A stretch of DNA of 64,000 nt from Pseudomonas viridiflava (GCF_001642795.1 NZ_LKEH01000025.1:195189-259188); one strand, 5' to 3'; shown: positions 40,341-54,944, counted from the stretch's first letter. Notes: generated by a model not told the origin, from the sequence alone. A program made the numbers and translations.

Positions 40341-41803
40341 TGGCTTTTAATCTGAGCAAGCTTTTCGCTCACACCGACCGCGATGCATTGATTCGCGAGT
40401 TGACGCTGGACAGCCGCAACGTGCGTCCGGGCGATCTGTTTCTGGCAATCCCTGGCCTCAAGGTCGATGGGCGTGCGCACATCGCCGACGCGCTCAAGCG
40501 TGGCGCAGCCGCCGTTGCCTATGAAGCCGAAGGCTCGACCGTGTTGCCAATCACCGACGTGCCATTAATTCCGGTCAAGGGCCTGGCGGCGCAGCTGTCT
40601 GCCATCGCAGGACGTTTCTATGGCGATTCGAGCCGCAGCCTGAATCTGGTCGGCGTAACCGGCACCAACGGCAAGACCAGCGTTACTCAGCTGGTTGCCC
40701 AGGCGCTCGATCTGCTGGGTCAGCATTGCGGCATCGTCGGCACGCTGGGCACCGGCTTTTATGGCGCGCTGCAAAGCGGACGTCATACCACGCCAGACCC
40801 GATTGCCGTTCAGGCCACGCTCACTGACCTGAGAAAAGCCGGTGCTCGCGCTGTTGCGATGGAAGTGTCTTCCCATGGTCTCGATCAGGGTCGTGCGACT
40901 GCGCTGGCCTTCGATGTGGCGGTGCTGACCAACCTGTCCCGTGACCACCTTGACTACCACGGCACCATGGAAGCGTATGGCGCGGCCAAGGCGAAGCTGT
41001 TTGCCTGGCCTGATCTGAGTTGCCGGGTCATCAATCTGGATGACGAATTCGGTCGCGCGCTGGCGGCAGAAAAGCAGGAGTCACGGCTGATTACCTACAG
41101 CCTGCTGGACAGCTCGGCTTATCTGTATTGCCGCGACGCAAAGTTCGACGACGATGGTGTGCGCGCCACATTGGTGACCCCGCAAGGTCAACATTTCCTG
41201 CGCAGCAGCCTGCTGGGTCGCTTCAATCTGAGCAATGTTCTGGCTGCGGTCGGCGCCTTGCTCGGTCTGGATTACGCGCTGGACGAAATTCTCAAGGTAC
41301 TGCCAAAACTGGAAGGTCCGGTCGGTCGCATGCAGCGTCTGGGTGGTGCCGACAAGCCGCTGGTGGTAGTCGACTACGCCCACACGCCGGATGCGCTGGA
41401 AAAAGTGCTTGAAGCCTTGCGCCCGCACGCGAAGGGCCAGTTGCTGTGCCTGTTCGGCTGTGGCGGCGACCGCGATCGCGGCAAGCGACCGCTGATGGCC
41501 GAGGTCGTCGAGCGTCTGGCCGACGGTGTTCTGGTCACCGACGACAACCCTCGTACAGAAGCACCGTCGCAGATTTTCGATGACATCCGTGGCGGTTTCA
41601 GCACGGCGAATAACGTGAAGTTCGTTGAAGGTCGCGGTCAGGCCATCGCGCAACTCATTGCCGGTGCCAAGGCCGACGACGTCGTTGTGCTGGCTGGCAA
41701 GGGGCATGAGGACTATCAGGAAATCGACGGTCAGCGTCACGCATTCTCGGATCTGGAAGAAGCTGCCAAAGCGTTGGCCGCATGGGAGCCTGCGCATGCT
41801 TAA
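40340..41803 (+). CDS. murE: UDP-MurNAc-tripeptide synthetase (meso-DAP adding)
   Basis: A 487-residue Mur ligase from the ATG at 40340, with an AAAGGAGGG Shine-Dalgarno. The ATP-binding loop GTNGKTS lies at residues 108-114, and the DNPR motif at about 402-405 marks meso-diaminopimelate as substrate rather than lysine. The SSHGLDQGR segment and the carbamylated-lysine region are also present. It adds the third residue to UDP-MurNAc-L-Ala-D-Glu. It overlaps ftsI by one base and murF by eight. Confidence 0.98.
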
Positions 41804-43166
41804 GCCATTGTCCTTCAACGAACTGGTTGCACCGCTCGACGCACGCATTGTGGGCAACGATTGCAGCTTTGACGGTGTGAGCACCGACAGCCGCGCCATC
41901 ATACCGGGTCAGTTGTTCATCGCACTGACCGGTCCGCGTTTCGACGGTCATGAATACCTCGATCAAGTCGCTGCCAAGGGTGCTGTCGGTGCGCTCGTCG
42001 AGCGCGAAGTGCCGGATTCGAAGCTGCCGCAACTGGTCGTGCTGGACACCCGCAAGGCACTGGCGCAACTGGGTGCGATGAACCGCAATGCGTTTGTTGA
42101 TCGTCCGGTAGCGGCGGTCACCGGTTCCAGCGGCAAGACCACGGTCAAGGAAATGCTCGCCAGCATTCTGCGCACGCGCGGCCCCGTTCTCGCGACCCGT
42201 GGCAATCTGAACAATGAGCTGGGCGTGCCGTTGACCCTGCTGGAACTGGGCGCCGAGCATACGTCTGCAGTCATCGAACTGGGCGCGTCGCGTGTCGGGG
42301 AAATCGCTTTCACCGTCAGCCTGACCAAGCCGCACGTCGCCATTCTCACCAATGCGGGCACGGCCCATGTCGGCGAGTTCGGCGGCCCTGATCGCATCGT
42401 CGAAGCCAAGGGCGAGATCATCGAAGGTCTCGATGCCAACGGCACGGCGGTTCTGAATCTCGACGACAAGGCGTTCCCGATCTGGCAAGCACGTGCCGGT
42501 GACAGCAAGGTCCTGACGTTTGCACTGAACAACGAAGCAGCAGATCTGCATGCCAGTGATCTGACTCGCGACGATCGTGGCTGCCCGGGTTTCACGCTGC
42601 ACAGTCCGTCAGGCTCCGCGCAGGTACAACTGAATCTTCTGGGCACGCACAACGTGACCAACGCCCTGGCCGCCGCAGCCGCTGCCTGCGCGCTGGGCGT
42701 CAGCCTGGACGGCATCGTCGAAGGCTTGAACAACGTACAGCCGGTCAAGGGCCGCGCCGTACCGCACATCGCCAGCAATGGCATGCGCGTGATTGATGAC
42801 ACCTACAACGCCAATCCGTCTTCTGTGAATGCCGCCGTTGATCTGCTGACCAGCTTTGCAGGGCGGACCGTTCTGGTGCTGGGCGACATCGGCGAGTTGG
42901 GCGAATGGGCCGAGCAGGGCCACCACGATGTGGGCGCATACGCGGCTGGCAAGGTCTCGGCGCTGTATGCCGTCGGCCCGCTGATGACCCATGCGGTCAG
43001 TGCCTTTGGCCCGCACGCACGTCATTTCATCACTCAGGCCGAGCTGATCGAAGCGCTGGGCGCTGAGCAAGACAAAAACACCACTTTATTGATCAAGGGC
43101 TCGCGTAGCGCTGCGATGGAAAACGTCGTGGCTGCTTTGTGCGGTTCTAGCCTGGAGAAACATTGA
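41796..43166 (+). CDS. murF: UDP-MurNAc-pentapeptide synthetase
   Basis: The ATG at 41796 gives 456 residues ([19 protein letters not shown]) and overlaps murE by eight bases. It is a Mur ligase with P-loop GSSGKTT at residues 110-116, a conserved NxxNNxxGxPxT segment ([19 protein letters not shown]) and [10 protein letters not shown] in the C-terminal domain. It adds D-Ala-D-Ala to the tripeptide, finishing the cytoplasmic pentapeptide. Its final codons overlap the mraY start by one base. Confidence 0.98.
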   Translation: MLKPLSFNELVAPLDARIVGNDCSFDGVSTDSRAIIPGQLFIALTGPRFDGHEYLDQVAAKGAVGALVEREVPDSKLPQLVVLDTRKALAQLGAMNRNAFVDRPVAAVTGSSGKTTVKEMLASILRTRGPVLATRGNLNNELGVPLTLLELGAEHTSAVIELGASRVGEIAFTVSLTKPHVAILTNAGTAHVGEFGGPDRIVEAKGEIIEGLDANGTAVLNLDDKAFPIWQARAGDSKVLTFALNNEAADLHASDLTRDDRGCPGFTLHSPSGSAQVQLNLLGTHNVTNALAAAAAACALGVSLDGIVEGLNNVQPVKGRAVPHIASNGMRVIDDTYNANPSSVNAAVDLLTSFAGRTVLVLGDIGELGEWAEQGHHDVGAYAAGKVSALYAVGPLMTHAVSAFGPHARHFITQAELIEALGAEQDKNTTLLIKGSRSAAMENVVAALCGSSLEKH

Positions 43167-44248
43167 TGCTGCTGCTGTTGGCTGAGTTCTTACAACAGTT
43201 CTACAAAGGCTTCGCAGTCTTTCAGTACCTGTCGCTGCGCGGGATCCTTGGCGTGCTCACTGCGCTGACGCTGTCGCTGTGCCTGGGCCCGTGGATGATC
43301 CGCACCTTGCAGATGCGTCAGATCGGCCAGTCCGTGCGCAACGACGGTCCGCAGTCGCACCTGTCCAAATCGGGCACGCCCACCATGGGCGGCGCACTGA
43401 TTCTTTCTTCCATCGGCATCAGCACCTTGTTGTGGGCTGATTTGACCAACCGCTATGTCTGGGTCGTGCTGCTCGTCACCTTCCTGTTCGGTGCCATCGG
43501 TTGGGTCGACGATTACCGCAAGGTGATCGAGAAGAACTCCCGTGGCCTGCCGAGTCGCTGGAAGTATTTCTGGCAATCGGTATTTGGCCTCTGCGCCGCG
43601 ATCTTCCTTTATACGACCGCGCCGTCGGCGACCGAAACCACACTGATCGTACCGATGCTCAAGGACGTCCGTATCCCGCTGGGCATCGGCTTCGTGGTGC
43701 TGACCTATTTCGTGATCGTCGGCTCCAGCAACGCGGTGAACCTCACCGACGGCCTGGACGGTCTGGCGATCATGCCGACCGTGATGGTCGGTGGCGCGCT
43801 GGGCATCTTCTGCTACCTGTCCGGCAACGTGAAATTCGCTGAATACCTGCTGATCCCATACGTACCGGGGGCGGGTGAGCTGATTGTGTTCTCCGGGGCG
43901 CTGATCGGGGCGGGACTGGGGTTCCTCTGGTTCAACACCTATCCGGCCCAGGTCTTCATGGGCGACGTCGGCGCGCTGGCGCTGGGCGCTGCGCTGGGCA
44001 CCATGGCCGTGATCGTTCGTCAGGAAATCGTCCTGTTCATCATGGGCGGCATCTTCGTGATGGAAACCCTTTCAGTGGTCATTCAGGTTGCGTCTTTCAA
44101 ACTGACCGGTCGCCGGGTTTTCCGCATGGCGCCCATACACCACCACTTTGAACTCAAAGGCTGGCCCGAGCCACGCGTGATCGTCCGTTTCTGGATCATC
44201 ACCGTGATTCTCGTGCTGATCGGCCTTGCCACGCTGAAACTGAGGTAG
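43166..44248 (+). CDS. mraY: Phospho-N-acetylmuramoyl-pentapeptide transferase
   Basis: A 360-residue polytopic membrane enzyme (about ten transmembrane helices) that transfers phospho-MurNAc-pentapeptide to undecaprenyl phosphate, making lipid I. Active-site signatures include GWVDDYRKV near residue 112, [10 protein letters not shown] and the C-terminal [15 protein letters not shown] histidine motif. Length equals that of E. coli MraY. It follows murF with a one-base overlap and precedes murD by five bases. Confidence 0.98.
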   Translation: MLLLLAEFLQQFYKGFAVFQYLSLRGILGVLTALTLSLCLGPWMIRTLQMRQIGQSVRNDGPQSHLSKSGTPTMGGALILSSIGISTLLWADLTNRYVWVVLLVTFLFGAIGWVDDYRKVIEKNSRGLPSRWKYFWQSVFGLCAAIFLYTTAPSATETTLIVPMLKDVRIPLGIGFVVLTYFVIVGSSNAVNLTDGLDGLAIMPTVMVGGALGIFCYLSGNVKFAEYLLIPYVPGAGELIVFSGALIGAGLGFLWFNTYPAQVFMGDVGALALGAALGTMAVIVRQEIVLFIMGGIFVMETLSVVIQVASFKLTGRRVFRMAPIHHHFELKGWPEPRVIVRFWIITVILVLIGLATLKLR

Positions 44249-44253
44249 AGCGA

Positions 44254-45600
44254 GTGTCCCTGATCGTTTCCGACCGCTTCCGCATTGTCGTGGGTCTAGG
44301 CAAAAGCGGCATGTCCCTGGTTCGCTTCCTGGCGAACCGGGGCGTGTCCTTTGCCGTGGCCGACACGCGGGAGAATCCGCCGGAACTGGCGACCTTGCGC
44401 CGGGATTATCCGCAGGTGGAAGTGCGTTGTGGCGAGCTGGACGTGGAATTCCTCTGCCGTGCCGACGAAGTCTATGTCAGCCCCGGTCTTGCCCTCGCGA
44501 CGCCTGCCTTGCAGCAGGCGCAGGCGCGTGGCGTGAAGATGGCCGGCGATATCGAGCTGTTCGCGCGTTACGCCAAGGCCCCGATTGTTGCCATCACCGG
44601 CTCCAATGCGAAAAGCACTGTGACGACACTGGTAGGCGAGATGGCAGCAGCGGCAGGCAAGCGCGTCGCAGTGGGTGGCAACCTGGGTACTCCGGCGCTT
44701 GATCTGCTCAGTGATGACGTCGAGTTGTACGTGATGGAGCTGTCCAGCTTTCAACTGGAGACCACCGATCAGCTCAACGCTGAAGTGGCGACCGTGCTGA
44801 ACATCAGCGAAGACCATATGGACCGTTACAGCGGTCTGCCTGCCTACCACCTTGCCAAGCACCGGATCTTCCGTGGCGCGCGGCAGGTGGTGGTCAACCG
44901 CCAGGATGCGTTGTCCCGACCGTTGATTGGCGAAGGTTTGCCGTGCTGGACGTTCGGTTTGAACAAGCCTGACTTCCATGGCTTTGGCCTGCGCGAAGAG
45001 AACGGCGAAAAGTATCTGGCCTACCAGTTCGAAAACCTGATGCCGGTTCGCGATCTGAAAATGCGCGGCTCGCACAACCATGCAAACGCGCTGGCAGCTC
45101 TGGCGCTGGGCCATGCGGTCGGCCTGCCATTCGATGCCATGCTTTCGGCGCTGCGTGAGTTCTCGGGTCTCGAGCACCGCTGTCAGTGGGTCCGGGAGCT
45201 GAACGGCGTTCATTATTACAATGACTCCAAGGCCACCAACGTGGGCGCTGCACTGGCTGCCATCGAAGGCCTGGGCGCAGACATTCCGGGCAAGCTGGTG
45301 CTGATCGCCGGTGGCGACGGCAAGGGCGCCGATTTCAGCGGCTTGCGTGCTGCCGTTGCTGCGCATTGCCGCAGCGTCGTGCTGCTGGGGCGTGATGCCG
45401 AACGACTCGCTCAGGCACTGGGCGACGCTGCACCGCTGGTGCATGTCGACACGCTGCAGCTTGCAGTTGAACGCAGCGCCGGACTGGCTCAGGACGGCGA
45501 TGCCGTTCTGCTGTCCCCGGCCTGCGCCAGTCTGGACATGTTCAAGAATTATGAAGAGCGCGGACGAGTGTTCGCGCAGGCAGTGGAGTGCTTGTCATGA
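44254..45600 (+). CDS. murD: UDP-MurNAc-L-alanine:D-glutamate ligase
   Basis: A 448-residue Mur ligase starting with GTG at 44254. The P-loop reads GSNAKST (residues 116-122) rather than the more common GTNGKST; key lysine and serine/threonine are kept. Other segments are MELSSFQLE, NISEDHMDRY and NDSKATN. It adds D-glutamate to UDP-MurNAc-L-Ala. It is five bases after mraY and overlaps ftsW by four bases. Confidence 0.97.
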   Translation: MSLIVSDRFRIVVGLGKSGMSLVRFLANRGVSFAVADTRENPPELATLRRDYPQVEVRCGELDVEFLCRADEVYVSPGLALATPALQQAQARGVKMAGDIELFARYAKAPIVAITGSNAKSTVTTLVGEMAAAAGKRVAVGGNLGTPALDLLSDDVELYVMELSSFQLETTDQLNAEVATVLNISEDHMDRYSGLPAYHLAKHRIFRGARQVVVNRQDALSRPLIGEGLPCWTFGLNKPDFHGFGLREENGEKYLAYQFENLMPVRDLKMRGSHNHANALAALALGHAVGLPFDAMLSALREFSGLEHRCQWVRELNGVHYYNDSKATNVGAALAAIEGLGADIPGKLVLIAGGDGKGADFSGLRAAVAAHCRSVVLLGRDAERLAQALGDAAPLVHVDTLQLAVERSAGLAQDGDAVLLSPACASLDMFKNYEERGRVFAQAVECLS

Positions 45601-46811
45601 TCTTCGGTGTGATCAAGCCGTATCCATCTCCCCTGATCAGCGGACGGGGCATCGACCTCGACTTCCCGATGCTGGTCGGTTGCCTTGCCTTGCTGGGCCT
45701 CGGTCTGGTGATGATCACCTCCGCGTCGTCGGAAGTCGCCGCCGTGCAGTCGGGCAACACGCTGTACATGATGACCCGTCACCTGGTGTACCTGTTGATC
45801 GGTCTGGGCGCGTGTGGTGTGACCATGATGATCCCGGTCGCCACTTGGCAGCGCCTGGGCTGGCTGATGCTGCTCGGCGCGTTCGGCTTGCTGCTGATGG
45901 TGCTGGTGCCGGGTATCGGACGCGAGGTTAACGGGTCCATGCGCTGGATCGGATTTGGCGCGTTCAACGTGCAGCCTTCCGAGATCGCCAAGGTCTTCGT
46001 GGTGATCTTTCTGGCCGGATACCTAATCCGTCGTCAGCAGGAAGTGCGCGAAAGCTGGATGGGCTTCTTCAAACCGTTCATCGTGCTGCTGCCCATGGCC
46101 GGCCTGTTGCTGATGGAGCCTGACTTCGGTGCAACCGTCGTGATGATGGGCGCTGCGGCCGCGATGCTGTTCCTCGGCGGCGTAGGGCTGTTCCGCTTCT
46201 CGCTGATGGTCGTGCTGGCCGTCGCCTCGGTGGTGGTGCTGGTTCAGGCCCAGCCTTACCGGATGGCGCGTCTGACCAACTTTACCGACCCGTGGGCCGA
46301 CCAGTTCGGTTCCGGCTACCAGTTGACCCAAGCGCTCATCGCCTTCGGACGAGGCGAATGGTTCGGTGTCGGTCTGGGCAACAGCGTCCAGAAACAATTC
46401 TATCTGCCGGAAGCGCATACGGACTTCGTGTTCTCTGTGCTCGCTGAAGAACTGGGTGTCGTGGGTTCGTTGCTCACGGTTGCGCTGTTCCTGTTCGTCA
46501 GTATTCGTGGCATGTACATCGGTATGTGGGCAGAAAGGGCCAAACAGTTCTTCGGTGCCTACGTTGCCTACGGTCTTTCTTTCCTGTGGATCGGTCAGTT
46601 CCTGATCAACATTGGCGTGAACGTCGGTCTGTTGCCGACCAAGGGGCTGACCTTGCCGTTCCTGAGTTACGGCGGCAGCTCGTTGGTGATCTGCTGTGCC
46701 AGCCTTGGGCTGCTGCTGCGCATCGAATGGGAATCGCGCAACAACATGGGCAGTGAAGAAGCCGAGTTCAAAGAGAGCGACTTCGCCGAGGAGACGCCTC
46801 ATGGACGCTAA
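45597..46811 (+). CDS. ftsW: Septal peptidoglycan polymerase FtsW
   Basis: A 404-residue SEDS-family membrane protein with about ten transmembrane helices. I chose the ATG at 45597, preceded by GGAG; a GTG at 45588 is an alternative. SEDS signatures include GREVNGSMRWIGFG, QPSEIAKVF, the catalytic-loop region around YLPEAHTDFVFSVLAEELG, and the late GLTLPFLSYGGSS. With FtsI it polymerises septal glycan. It overlaps murD at its start and murG by 11 bases at its end. Confidence 0.97.
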   Translation: MIFGVIKPYPSPLISGRGIDLDFPMLVGCLALLGLGLVMITSASSEVAAVQSGNTLYMMTRHLVYLLIGLGACGVTMMIPVATWQRLGWLMLLGAFGLLLMVLVPGIGREVNGSMRWIGFGAFNVQPSEIAKVFVVIFLAGYLIRRQQEVRESWMGFFKPFIVLLPMAGLLLMEPDFGATVVMMGAAAAMLFLGGVGLFRFSLMVVLAVASVVVLVQAQPYRMARLTNFTDPWADQFGSGYQLTQALIAFGRGEWFGVGLGNSVQKQFYLPEAHTDFVFSVLAEELGVVGSLLTVALFLFVSIRGMYIGMWAERAKQFFGAYVAYGLSFLWIGQFLINIGVNVGLLPTKGLTLPFLSYGGSSLVICCASLGLLLRIEWESRNNMGSEEAEFKESDFAEETPHGR

Positions 46812-47863
46812 CGTGCTGATCATGGCGGGCGGCACCGGCGGGCATGTGTTCCCGGCGCTGGCCTGCGCCCGCGAATTCCAGTCGCGCGGCTACAAGGTTC
46901 ACTGGCTGGGCACCCCGCGTGGCATCGAGAACGAACTCGTGCCTCAGGCAGGGCTGACCCTGCACCTGATCAATGTCACCGGCTTGCGTGGCAAGGGACG
47001 TCTGTCCCTGCTCAAGGCGCCGCTGATGTTGTTCAAGGCGTTGATGCAGGCCCGCAAGGTGGTGCGTGAGCTCAAGCCTGTGTGCGTGGTCGGTTTCGGT
47101 GGCTATGTCACCGGTCCCGGTGGTCTTGCCGCGAAGCTGGCAGGCGTGCCTTTGATCATTCATGAGCAGAACGCTGTAGCCGGTACTGCCAACCGCAGTC
47201 TCGCGTCGTTCGCCAGCCGAGTGTGCGAGGCGTTCCCGGACACCTTCGCGGCGTCGAAGAAACGCCGCACGACCGGCAATCCGGTGCGTGTCGAGCTGTT
47301 TCTTGAAACGCCGCGTCAGGCCCTGGCCGGTCGCAAGGCACGCCTGTTGGTGCTGGGCGGCAGCCTGGGTGCCGAGCCGCTGAACAAGCTGCTGCCCGAA
47401 GCGCTGGCGCAATTGCCTGTGGATATCCGTCCTGAAGTGTTCCATCAGGCGGGCAAGAATCACGACGAAATTACCGCTGAGCGTTATCGCAACGTGGGCG
47501 TCGAGGCGCAAGTGGCGCCGTTCATCCAGAACATGGCTCAAGCGTACAGCTGGGCCGATCTGGTGGTCTGCCGCGCAGGCGCACTGACCATCAGCGAACT
47601 GGCGGCCGCAGGCCTGCCGTCGCTGCTGATCCCGTTGCCCCATGCGATCGATGACCATCAGTCCCGTAACGCTGACTATCTGGCCCGCGAAGGCGCAGCC
47701 TTTGTCATGCCGCAAGCGACAACTGGCGTAGCCGAGATGGCCGCACGCCTGAAAGAGGTTTTGATGCAACCCGAACAATTGAACAGCATGGCCCGCACGG
47801 CACGTCGCCTGGCCAAGCCCGATGCAACCAATACCGTGGTCGATGTCTGTGTGGAGGTGGTCA

Positions 47864-47871
<8 letters not shown>
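46801..47871 (+). CDS. murG: UDP-GlcNAc:lipid I N-acetylglucosaminyltransferase
   Basis: The ATG at 46801 lies inside the end of ftsW and gives 356 residues ([15 protein letters not shown]). The GT-B fold is marked by the N-terminal [11 protein letters not shown] loop (from residue 10), [28 protein letters not shown] and the donor-site motif [31 protein letters not shown]. It converts lipid I to lipid II on the inner face of the membrane. It overlaps murC by eight bases. Confidence 0.98.
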
Positions 47872-50280
<2,409 letters not shown>

Positions 50281-50283
50281 GGC

Positions 50284-51147
50284 ATGAACGCTTCGGCACG
50301 CCATCAGCCCCCTGCACCGAACCGCAAGCCGGTGCCTCGTGGCGCCAGCCGGATGGTGGCCAAGGAGCCGCTGTCTGCGCGTATGCCAAAACCGAACTTC
50401 AGTTTCCTGAAGCGTCTGTTCTGGCCGGTGATGCTGGTCGTGCTGGGTTTTGGTACGTACGAAGCGGCGCTGCGGATCATGCCGTATGCCGACCGCCCGA
50501 TCACCCGCATCAATGTGCAGGGCGATCTGAGCTACATCAGTCAGCAGGCCGTGCAGCAGCGGATTGCACCGTTCGTGGCGTCGAGCTTTTTCAAGATCGA
50601 TCTGGCCGCCATGCGCACCGAGCTTGAACAGATGCCATGGATTGCACACGCCGAAGTCAGACGTGTGTGGCCGGATCAGGTGGTGATTCGCCTGGAAGAG
50701 CAGCTGCCCGTTGCCCGTTGGGGTGACGAGTCGCTGCTGAACAACCAGGGGCAGGCTTTCACGCCGCGTGAACTGTCCAATTATGAACATCTTCCCCAGT
50801 TGTTCGGCCCGCAGCGGGCCCAGCAGCAGGTGATGCAGCAGTACCAGGTGTTGAGTCAGATGTTGCGCCCCATGGGCTTCTCCATCGTGCGCCTGGAATT
50901 GCGCGAGCGTGGCAGCTGGTTCCTGACAACAGGTGCCGGTAGTGCTGGGCCGGGTATCGAGTTGTTGCTGGGACGCGACCATCTCGTCGAAAAAATGCGC
51001 CGCTTCATCGCGATTTACGACAAAACGCTTAAAGACCAAATCACGAATATTGCGCGCATCGACCTGCGTTACGCCAACGGCCTGGCGGTTGGCTGGCGTG
51101 AACAGGCAGCGCCGACGACGGACAAACCCGCCGTCGCGAAGAATTGA
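50284..51147 (+). CDS. ftsQ: Cell division protein FtsQ
   Basis: A 287-residue bitopic protein with a proline- and arginine-rich cytoplasmic tail (about residues 1-42), one transmembrane helix (about 44-62), a POTRA domain (about 72-140, beginning [14 protein letters not shown]) and a beta domain. It links early and late divisome proteins through FtsB and FtsL. It lies between ddlB and ftsA as usual, 14 bp before ftsA. Homologues diverge, but topology and context are decisive. Confidence 0.96.
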   Translation: MNASARHQPPAPNRKPVPRGASRMVAKEPLSARMPKPNFSFLKRLFWPVMLVVLGFGTYEAALRIMPYADRPITRINVQGDLSYISQQAVQQRIAPFVASSFFKIDLAAMRTELEQMPWIAHAEVRRVWPDQVVIRLEEQLPVARWGDESLLNNQGQAFTPRELSNYEHLPQLFGPQRAQQQVMQQYQVLSQMLRPMGFSIVRLELRERGSWFLTTGAGSAGPGIELLLGRDHLVEKMRRFIAIYDKTLKDQITNIARIDLRYANGLAVGWREQAAPTTDKPAVAKN

Positions 51148-51161
51148 TAAGAGGCAGGACC

Positions 51162-52418
51162 ATGGCAAATGTGCAAAGCGGCAAAATGATCGTCGGGCTG
51201 GATATCGGTACCTCCAAGGTGGTGGCACTGGTAGGCGAAGTCGCGGCCGATGGCTCGCTGGAAATCGTGGGTATCGGTACCCATCCCTCCCGCGGCCTGA
51301 AGAAGGGCGTGGTGGTGAACATCGAATCGACCGTTCAGTCGATCCAGCGCGCTGTCGAAGAGGCCCAACTGATGGCTGGCTGCCGTATTCACTCGGCATT
51401 CGTCGGCGTCGCGGGCAACCACATCCGCAGCCTGAACTCCCACGGCATCGTGGCGATCCGCGACCGTGAAGTGAGCTCTGCGGATCTGGAGCGTGTACTC
51501 GACGCCGCCCAGGCCGTTGCCATTCCTGCCGACCAGCGTGTCCTGCACACGCTGCCCCAGGACTACGTGATCGATAACCAGGAAGGCGTTCGTGAGCCAC
51601 TGGGCATGTCGGGCGTACGTCTGGAAGCCAAGGTCCACGTAGTGACCTGCGCAGTGAACGCCGCCCAGAACATCGAAAAGTGTGTGCGTCGCTGCGGTCT
51701 GGAAGTCGACGACATCATTCTGGAGCAACTGGCCTCGGCCTATTCGGTCCTGACCGATGACGAGAAAGAGCTGGGCGTCTGCCTGGTGGACATCGGCGGC
51801 GGCACCACTGATATCGCGATCTTTACCGAAGGCGCGATCCGGCACACCGCGGTGATCCCGATTGCGGGCGATCAGGTGACCAACGACATCGCCATGGCGC
51901 TGCGCACACCGACCCAGTACGCCGAAGAAATCAAGATTCGTTATGCCTGCGCCCTGGCCAAACTGGCCGGCGCCGGCGAAACCATCAAGGTACCGAGCGT
52001 GGGCGACCGTCCACCTCGCGAGCTGTCGCGCCAGGCCCTGGCCGAAGTGGTTGAGCCTCGTTACGACGAGTTGTTCACCCTGATCCAGGCCGAACTGCGT
52101 CGCAGCGGTTATGAAGATCTGATCCCGGCCGGCATCGTGCTGACCGGTGGTACCTCGAAAATGGAAGGTGCGGTGGAACTTGCCGAGGAAATCTTCCACA
52201 TGCCGGTGCGCCTGGGCGTTCCGCATAGCGTCAAAGGGCTCGCTGATGTCGTCCGCAACCCGATCTACTCCACAGGCGTAGGCCTGTTGCTGTACGGGCT
52301 GCAGAAACAATCCGATGGCATTTCGCTGTCGGGGATTGTCGGCAACAGCAGTTACGGCGACGAACCCAAGGCTCCTGTGCTTGAGCGTATCAAGCGTTGG
52401 GTCCAGGGCAATTTTTAA
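51162..52418 (+). CDS. ftsA: Cell division protein FtsA
   Basis: The ATG at 51162, with a GAGGCAGG-type Shine-Dalgarno, gives 418 residues. It is an actin-fold ATPase with phosphate 1 MIVGLDIGTSKVVALVGE, phosphate 2 LVDIGGGTTDIAIF and adenosine VLTGGTSKMEG motifs. The C-terminal helix ILERIKRWVQGNF-like (here LERIKRWVQGNF) is the amphipathic membrane-targeting sequence. FtsA tethers FtsZ to the membrane. It is followed by a 76-bp spacer with two AAGCTTCAAA direct repeats before ftsZ. Confidence 0.98.
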   Translation: MANVQSGKMIVGLDIGTSKVVALVGEVAADGSLEIVGIGTHPSRGLKKGVVVNIESTVQSIQRAVEEAQLMAGCRIHSAFVGVAGNHIRSLNSHGIVAIRDREVSSADLERVLDAAQAVAIPADQRVLHTLPQDYVIDNQEGVREPLGMSGVRLEAKVHVVTCAVNAAQNIEKCVRRCGLEVDDIILEQLASAYSVLTDDEKELGVCLVDIGGGTTDIAIFTEGAIRHTAVIPIAGDQVTNDIAMALRTPTQYAEEIKIRYACALAKLAGAGETIKVPSVGDRPPRELSRQALAEVVEPRYDELFTLIQAELRRSGYEDLIPAGIVLTGGTSKMEGAVELAEEIFHMPVRLGVPHSVKGLADVVRNPIYSTGVGLLLYGLQKQSDGISLSGIVGNSSYGDEPKAPVLERIKRWVQGNF

Positions 52419-52494
52419 GCTTCAAAGATTCAAGCTTCAAAACAATAGCGGCAGGCAGTAGGCAAACTAACTAGAGAGCGGAAGGAGAGAGAAA

Positions 52495-53682
52495 ATGTTC
52501 GAACTCGTAGACAACGTCCCGCAAAGCCCGGTAATCAAGGTCATCGGTGTAGGCGGTGGTGGCGGTAACGCTGTCAATCACATGGTCAAGAGCAACATCG
52601 AAGGCGTGGAATTCATCTGCGCCAACACCGATGCTCAAGCGCTGAAAAACATCGGCGCGCGCACCATTCTTCAACTGGGCACAGGCGTGACCAAAGGTCT
52701 TGGCGCTGGCGCCAACCCTGAAGTCGGTCGTCAGGCCGCGCTGGAAGACCGTGAGCGCATTGCAGAAGTCCTGCAAGGCACCAACATGGTCTTCATCACC
52801 ACAGGCATGGGCGGCGGTACCGGTACCGGTGCAGCACCGATCATTGCCGAAGTGGCCAAGGAAATGGGCATTCTGACGGTCGCAGTCGTGACCCGTCCGT
52901 TCCCGTTCGAAGGTCGCAAGCGTATGCAGATCGCCGATGAAGGCATCCGCATGCTGTCCGAAAGCGTCGACTCGTTGATCACCATTCCCAACGAGAAGCT
53001 GCTGACCATCCTGGGTAAGGACGCCAGCCTGCTGTCGGCTTTCGCCAAGGCAGACGATGTACTGGCCGGTGCCGTTCGCGGTATCTCCGACATCATCAAG
53101 CGTCCGGGCATGATTAACGTCGACTTTGCCGACGTACGCACCGTGATGAGCGAAATGGGCATGGCGATGATGGGCACTGGCTGCGCCAGCGGTCCGAACC
53201 GTGCACGTGAAGCGACTGAGGCAGCCATCCGCAACCCGCTGCTCGAAGACGTCAACCTGCAGGGCGCTCGCGGCATCCTGGTCAACATCACTGCCGGTCC
53301 TGACCTGTCTCTGGGTGAATACTCGGACGTGGGCAGCATCATCGAAGCGTTCGCTTCCGAGCACGCGATGGTCAAGGTCGGTACCGTTATCGATCCAGAC
53401 ATGCGTGACGAGTTGCACGTGACCGTGGTTGCGACCGGTCTGGGCGCGAAAATCGAGAAGCCTGTCAAGGTGATCGACAATACCCTGCAGACCACTCAGC
53501 AGTCCTCGGCTCAGCCAGCGGCCCGTCAGGAAGCCCCTTCGGTCAACTACCGCGATCTGGATCGTCCTACCGTGATGCGCAATCAGGCACACGCAGGCGC
53601 CACCGCAGCAGCGAAGATGAACCCTAACGATGATCTGGACTACCTGGACATCCCGGCTTTCCTGCGTCGTCAGGCCGATTGA
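52495..53682 (+). CDS. ftsZ: Cell division protein FtsZ
   Basis: A 395-residue tubulin-like GTPase. The GTP loop GGGTGTG lies at residues 106-112 and the conserved N-terminal core begins at VIKVIGVGGGGGNAVNHM. A variable linker (about residues 320-375) leads to the C-terminal peptide DYLDIPAFLRRQAD that binds FtsA and ZipA. It builds the Z ring. An AAGGAGAGAG Shine-Dalgarno six bases or so before the ATG is strong, in line with high expression. It ends 112 bp before lpxC. Confidence 0.99.
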   Translation: MFELVDNVPQSPVIKVIGVGGGGGNAVNHMVKSNIEGVEFICANTDAQALKNIGARTILQLGTGVTKGLGAGANPEVGRQAALEDRERIAEVLQGTNMVFITTGMGGGTGTGAAPIIAEVAKEMGILTVAVVTRPFPFEGRKRMQIADEGIRMLSESVDSLITIPNEKLLTILGKDASLLSAFAKADDVLAGAVRGISDIIKRPGMINVDFADVRTVMSEMGMAMMGTGCASGPNRAREATEAAIRNPLLEDVNLQGARGILVNITAGPDLSLGEYSDVGSIIEAFASEHAMVKVGTVIDPDMRDELHVTVVATGLGAKIEKPVKVIDNTLQTTQQSSAQPAARQEAPSVNYRDLDRPTVMRNQAHAGATAAAKMNPNDDLDYLDIPAFLRRQAD

Positions 53683-53733
53683 TGAAATGTATCAGGGGTA
53701 TTAGGGTGATTGGTGTTCAGCAAAGGCATGGTC

Positions 53734-53742
53734 TGCTATCAT
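53734..53742 (+). promoter_or_regulatory. Candidate extended -10 promoter of lpxC
   Basis: TCTGCTATCAT contains a TGnTATnAT extended -10 element (TATCAT at 53737-53742) about 52 bp before the lpxC ATG. TTGGTG upstream is 21 bp away, too far for a standard -35. Confidence 0.45.
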
Positions 53743-53758
53743 CGCCAGCCTTTGTTGA

Positions 53759-54706
<948 letters not shown>

Positions 54707-54737
54707 GCAAGCTTTACTCTCTTTCCTTTTGTTCTTT

Positions 54738-54766
54738 AAAGGCTGCCCTCGGGCGGCCTTTTTTTA
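54738..54766 (+). terminator. Rho-independent terminator after lpxC
   Basis: AAAGGCTGCCC-TC-GGGCGGCCTTT (one G-U pair) is followed by a T run, 31 bp after the lpxC stop. It closes the dcw cluster. The following 54767-54944 shows no gene. Confidence 0.9.
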
Positions 54767-54944
54767 TGGGTTGAATAAAGTCATTCGGTATCGATTCGGC
54801 TGATCGTATAACCTCTGGAAATCCGCCACACCCAGACAGGCCATCAGTCTTTGTTTATGCGGTGAAACAGGCCTTGGCGATTAACACCGACCGTCAGGTA
54901 TTGTTACAGCTCAGACAGGCTTTTCGATTGAGAGCAGGTGGCGA

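Noticed and set aside
45588..45597. GTG at 45588 as the ftsW start
   Set aside because: The ATG at 45597 has a better-spaced GGAG; the difference is three codons and does not affect the call.
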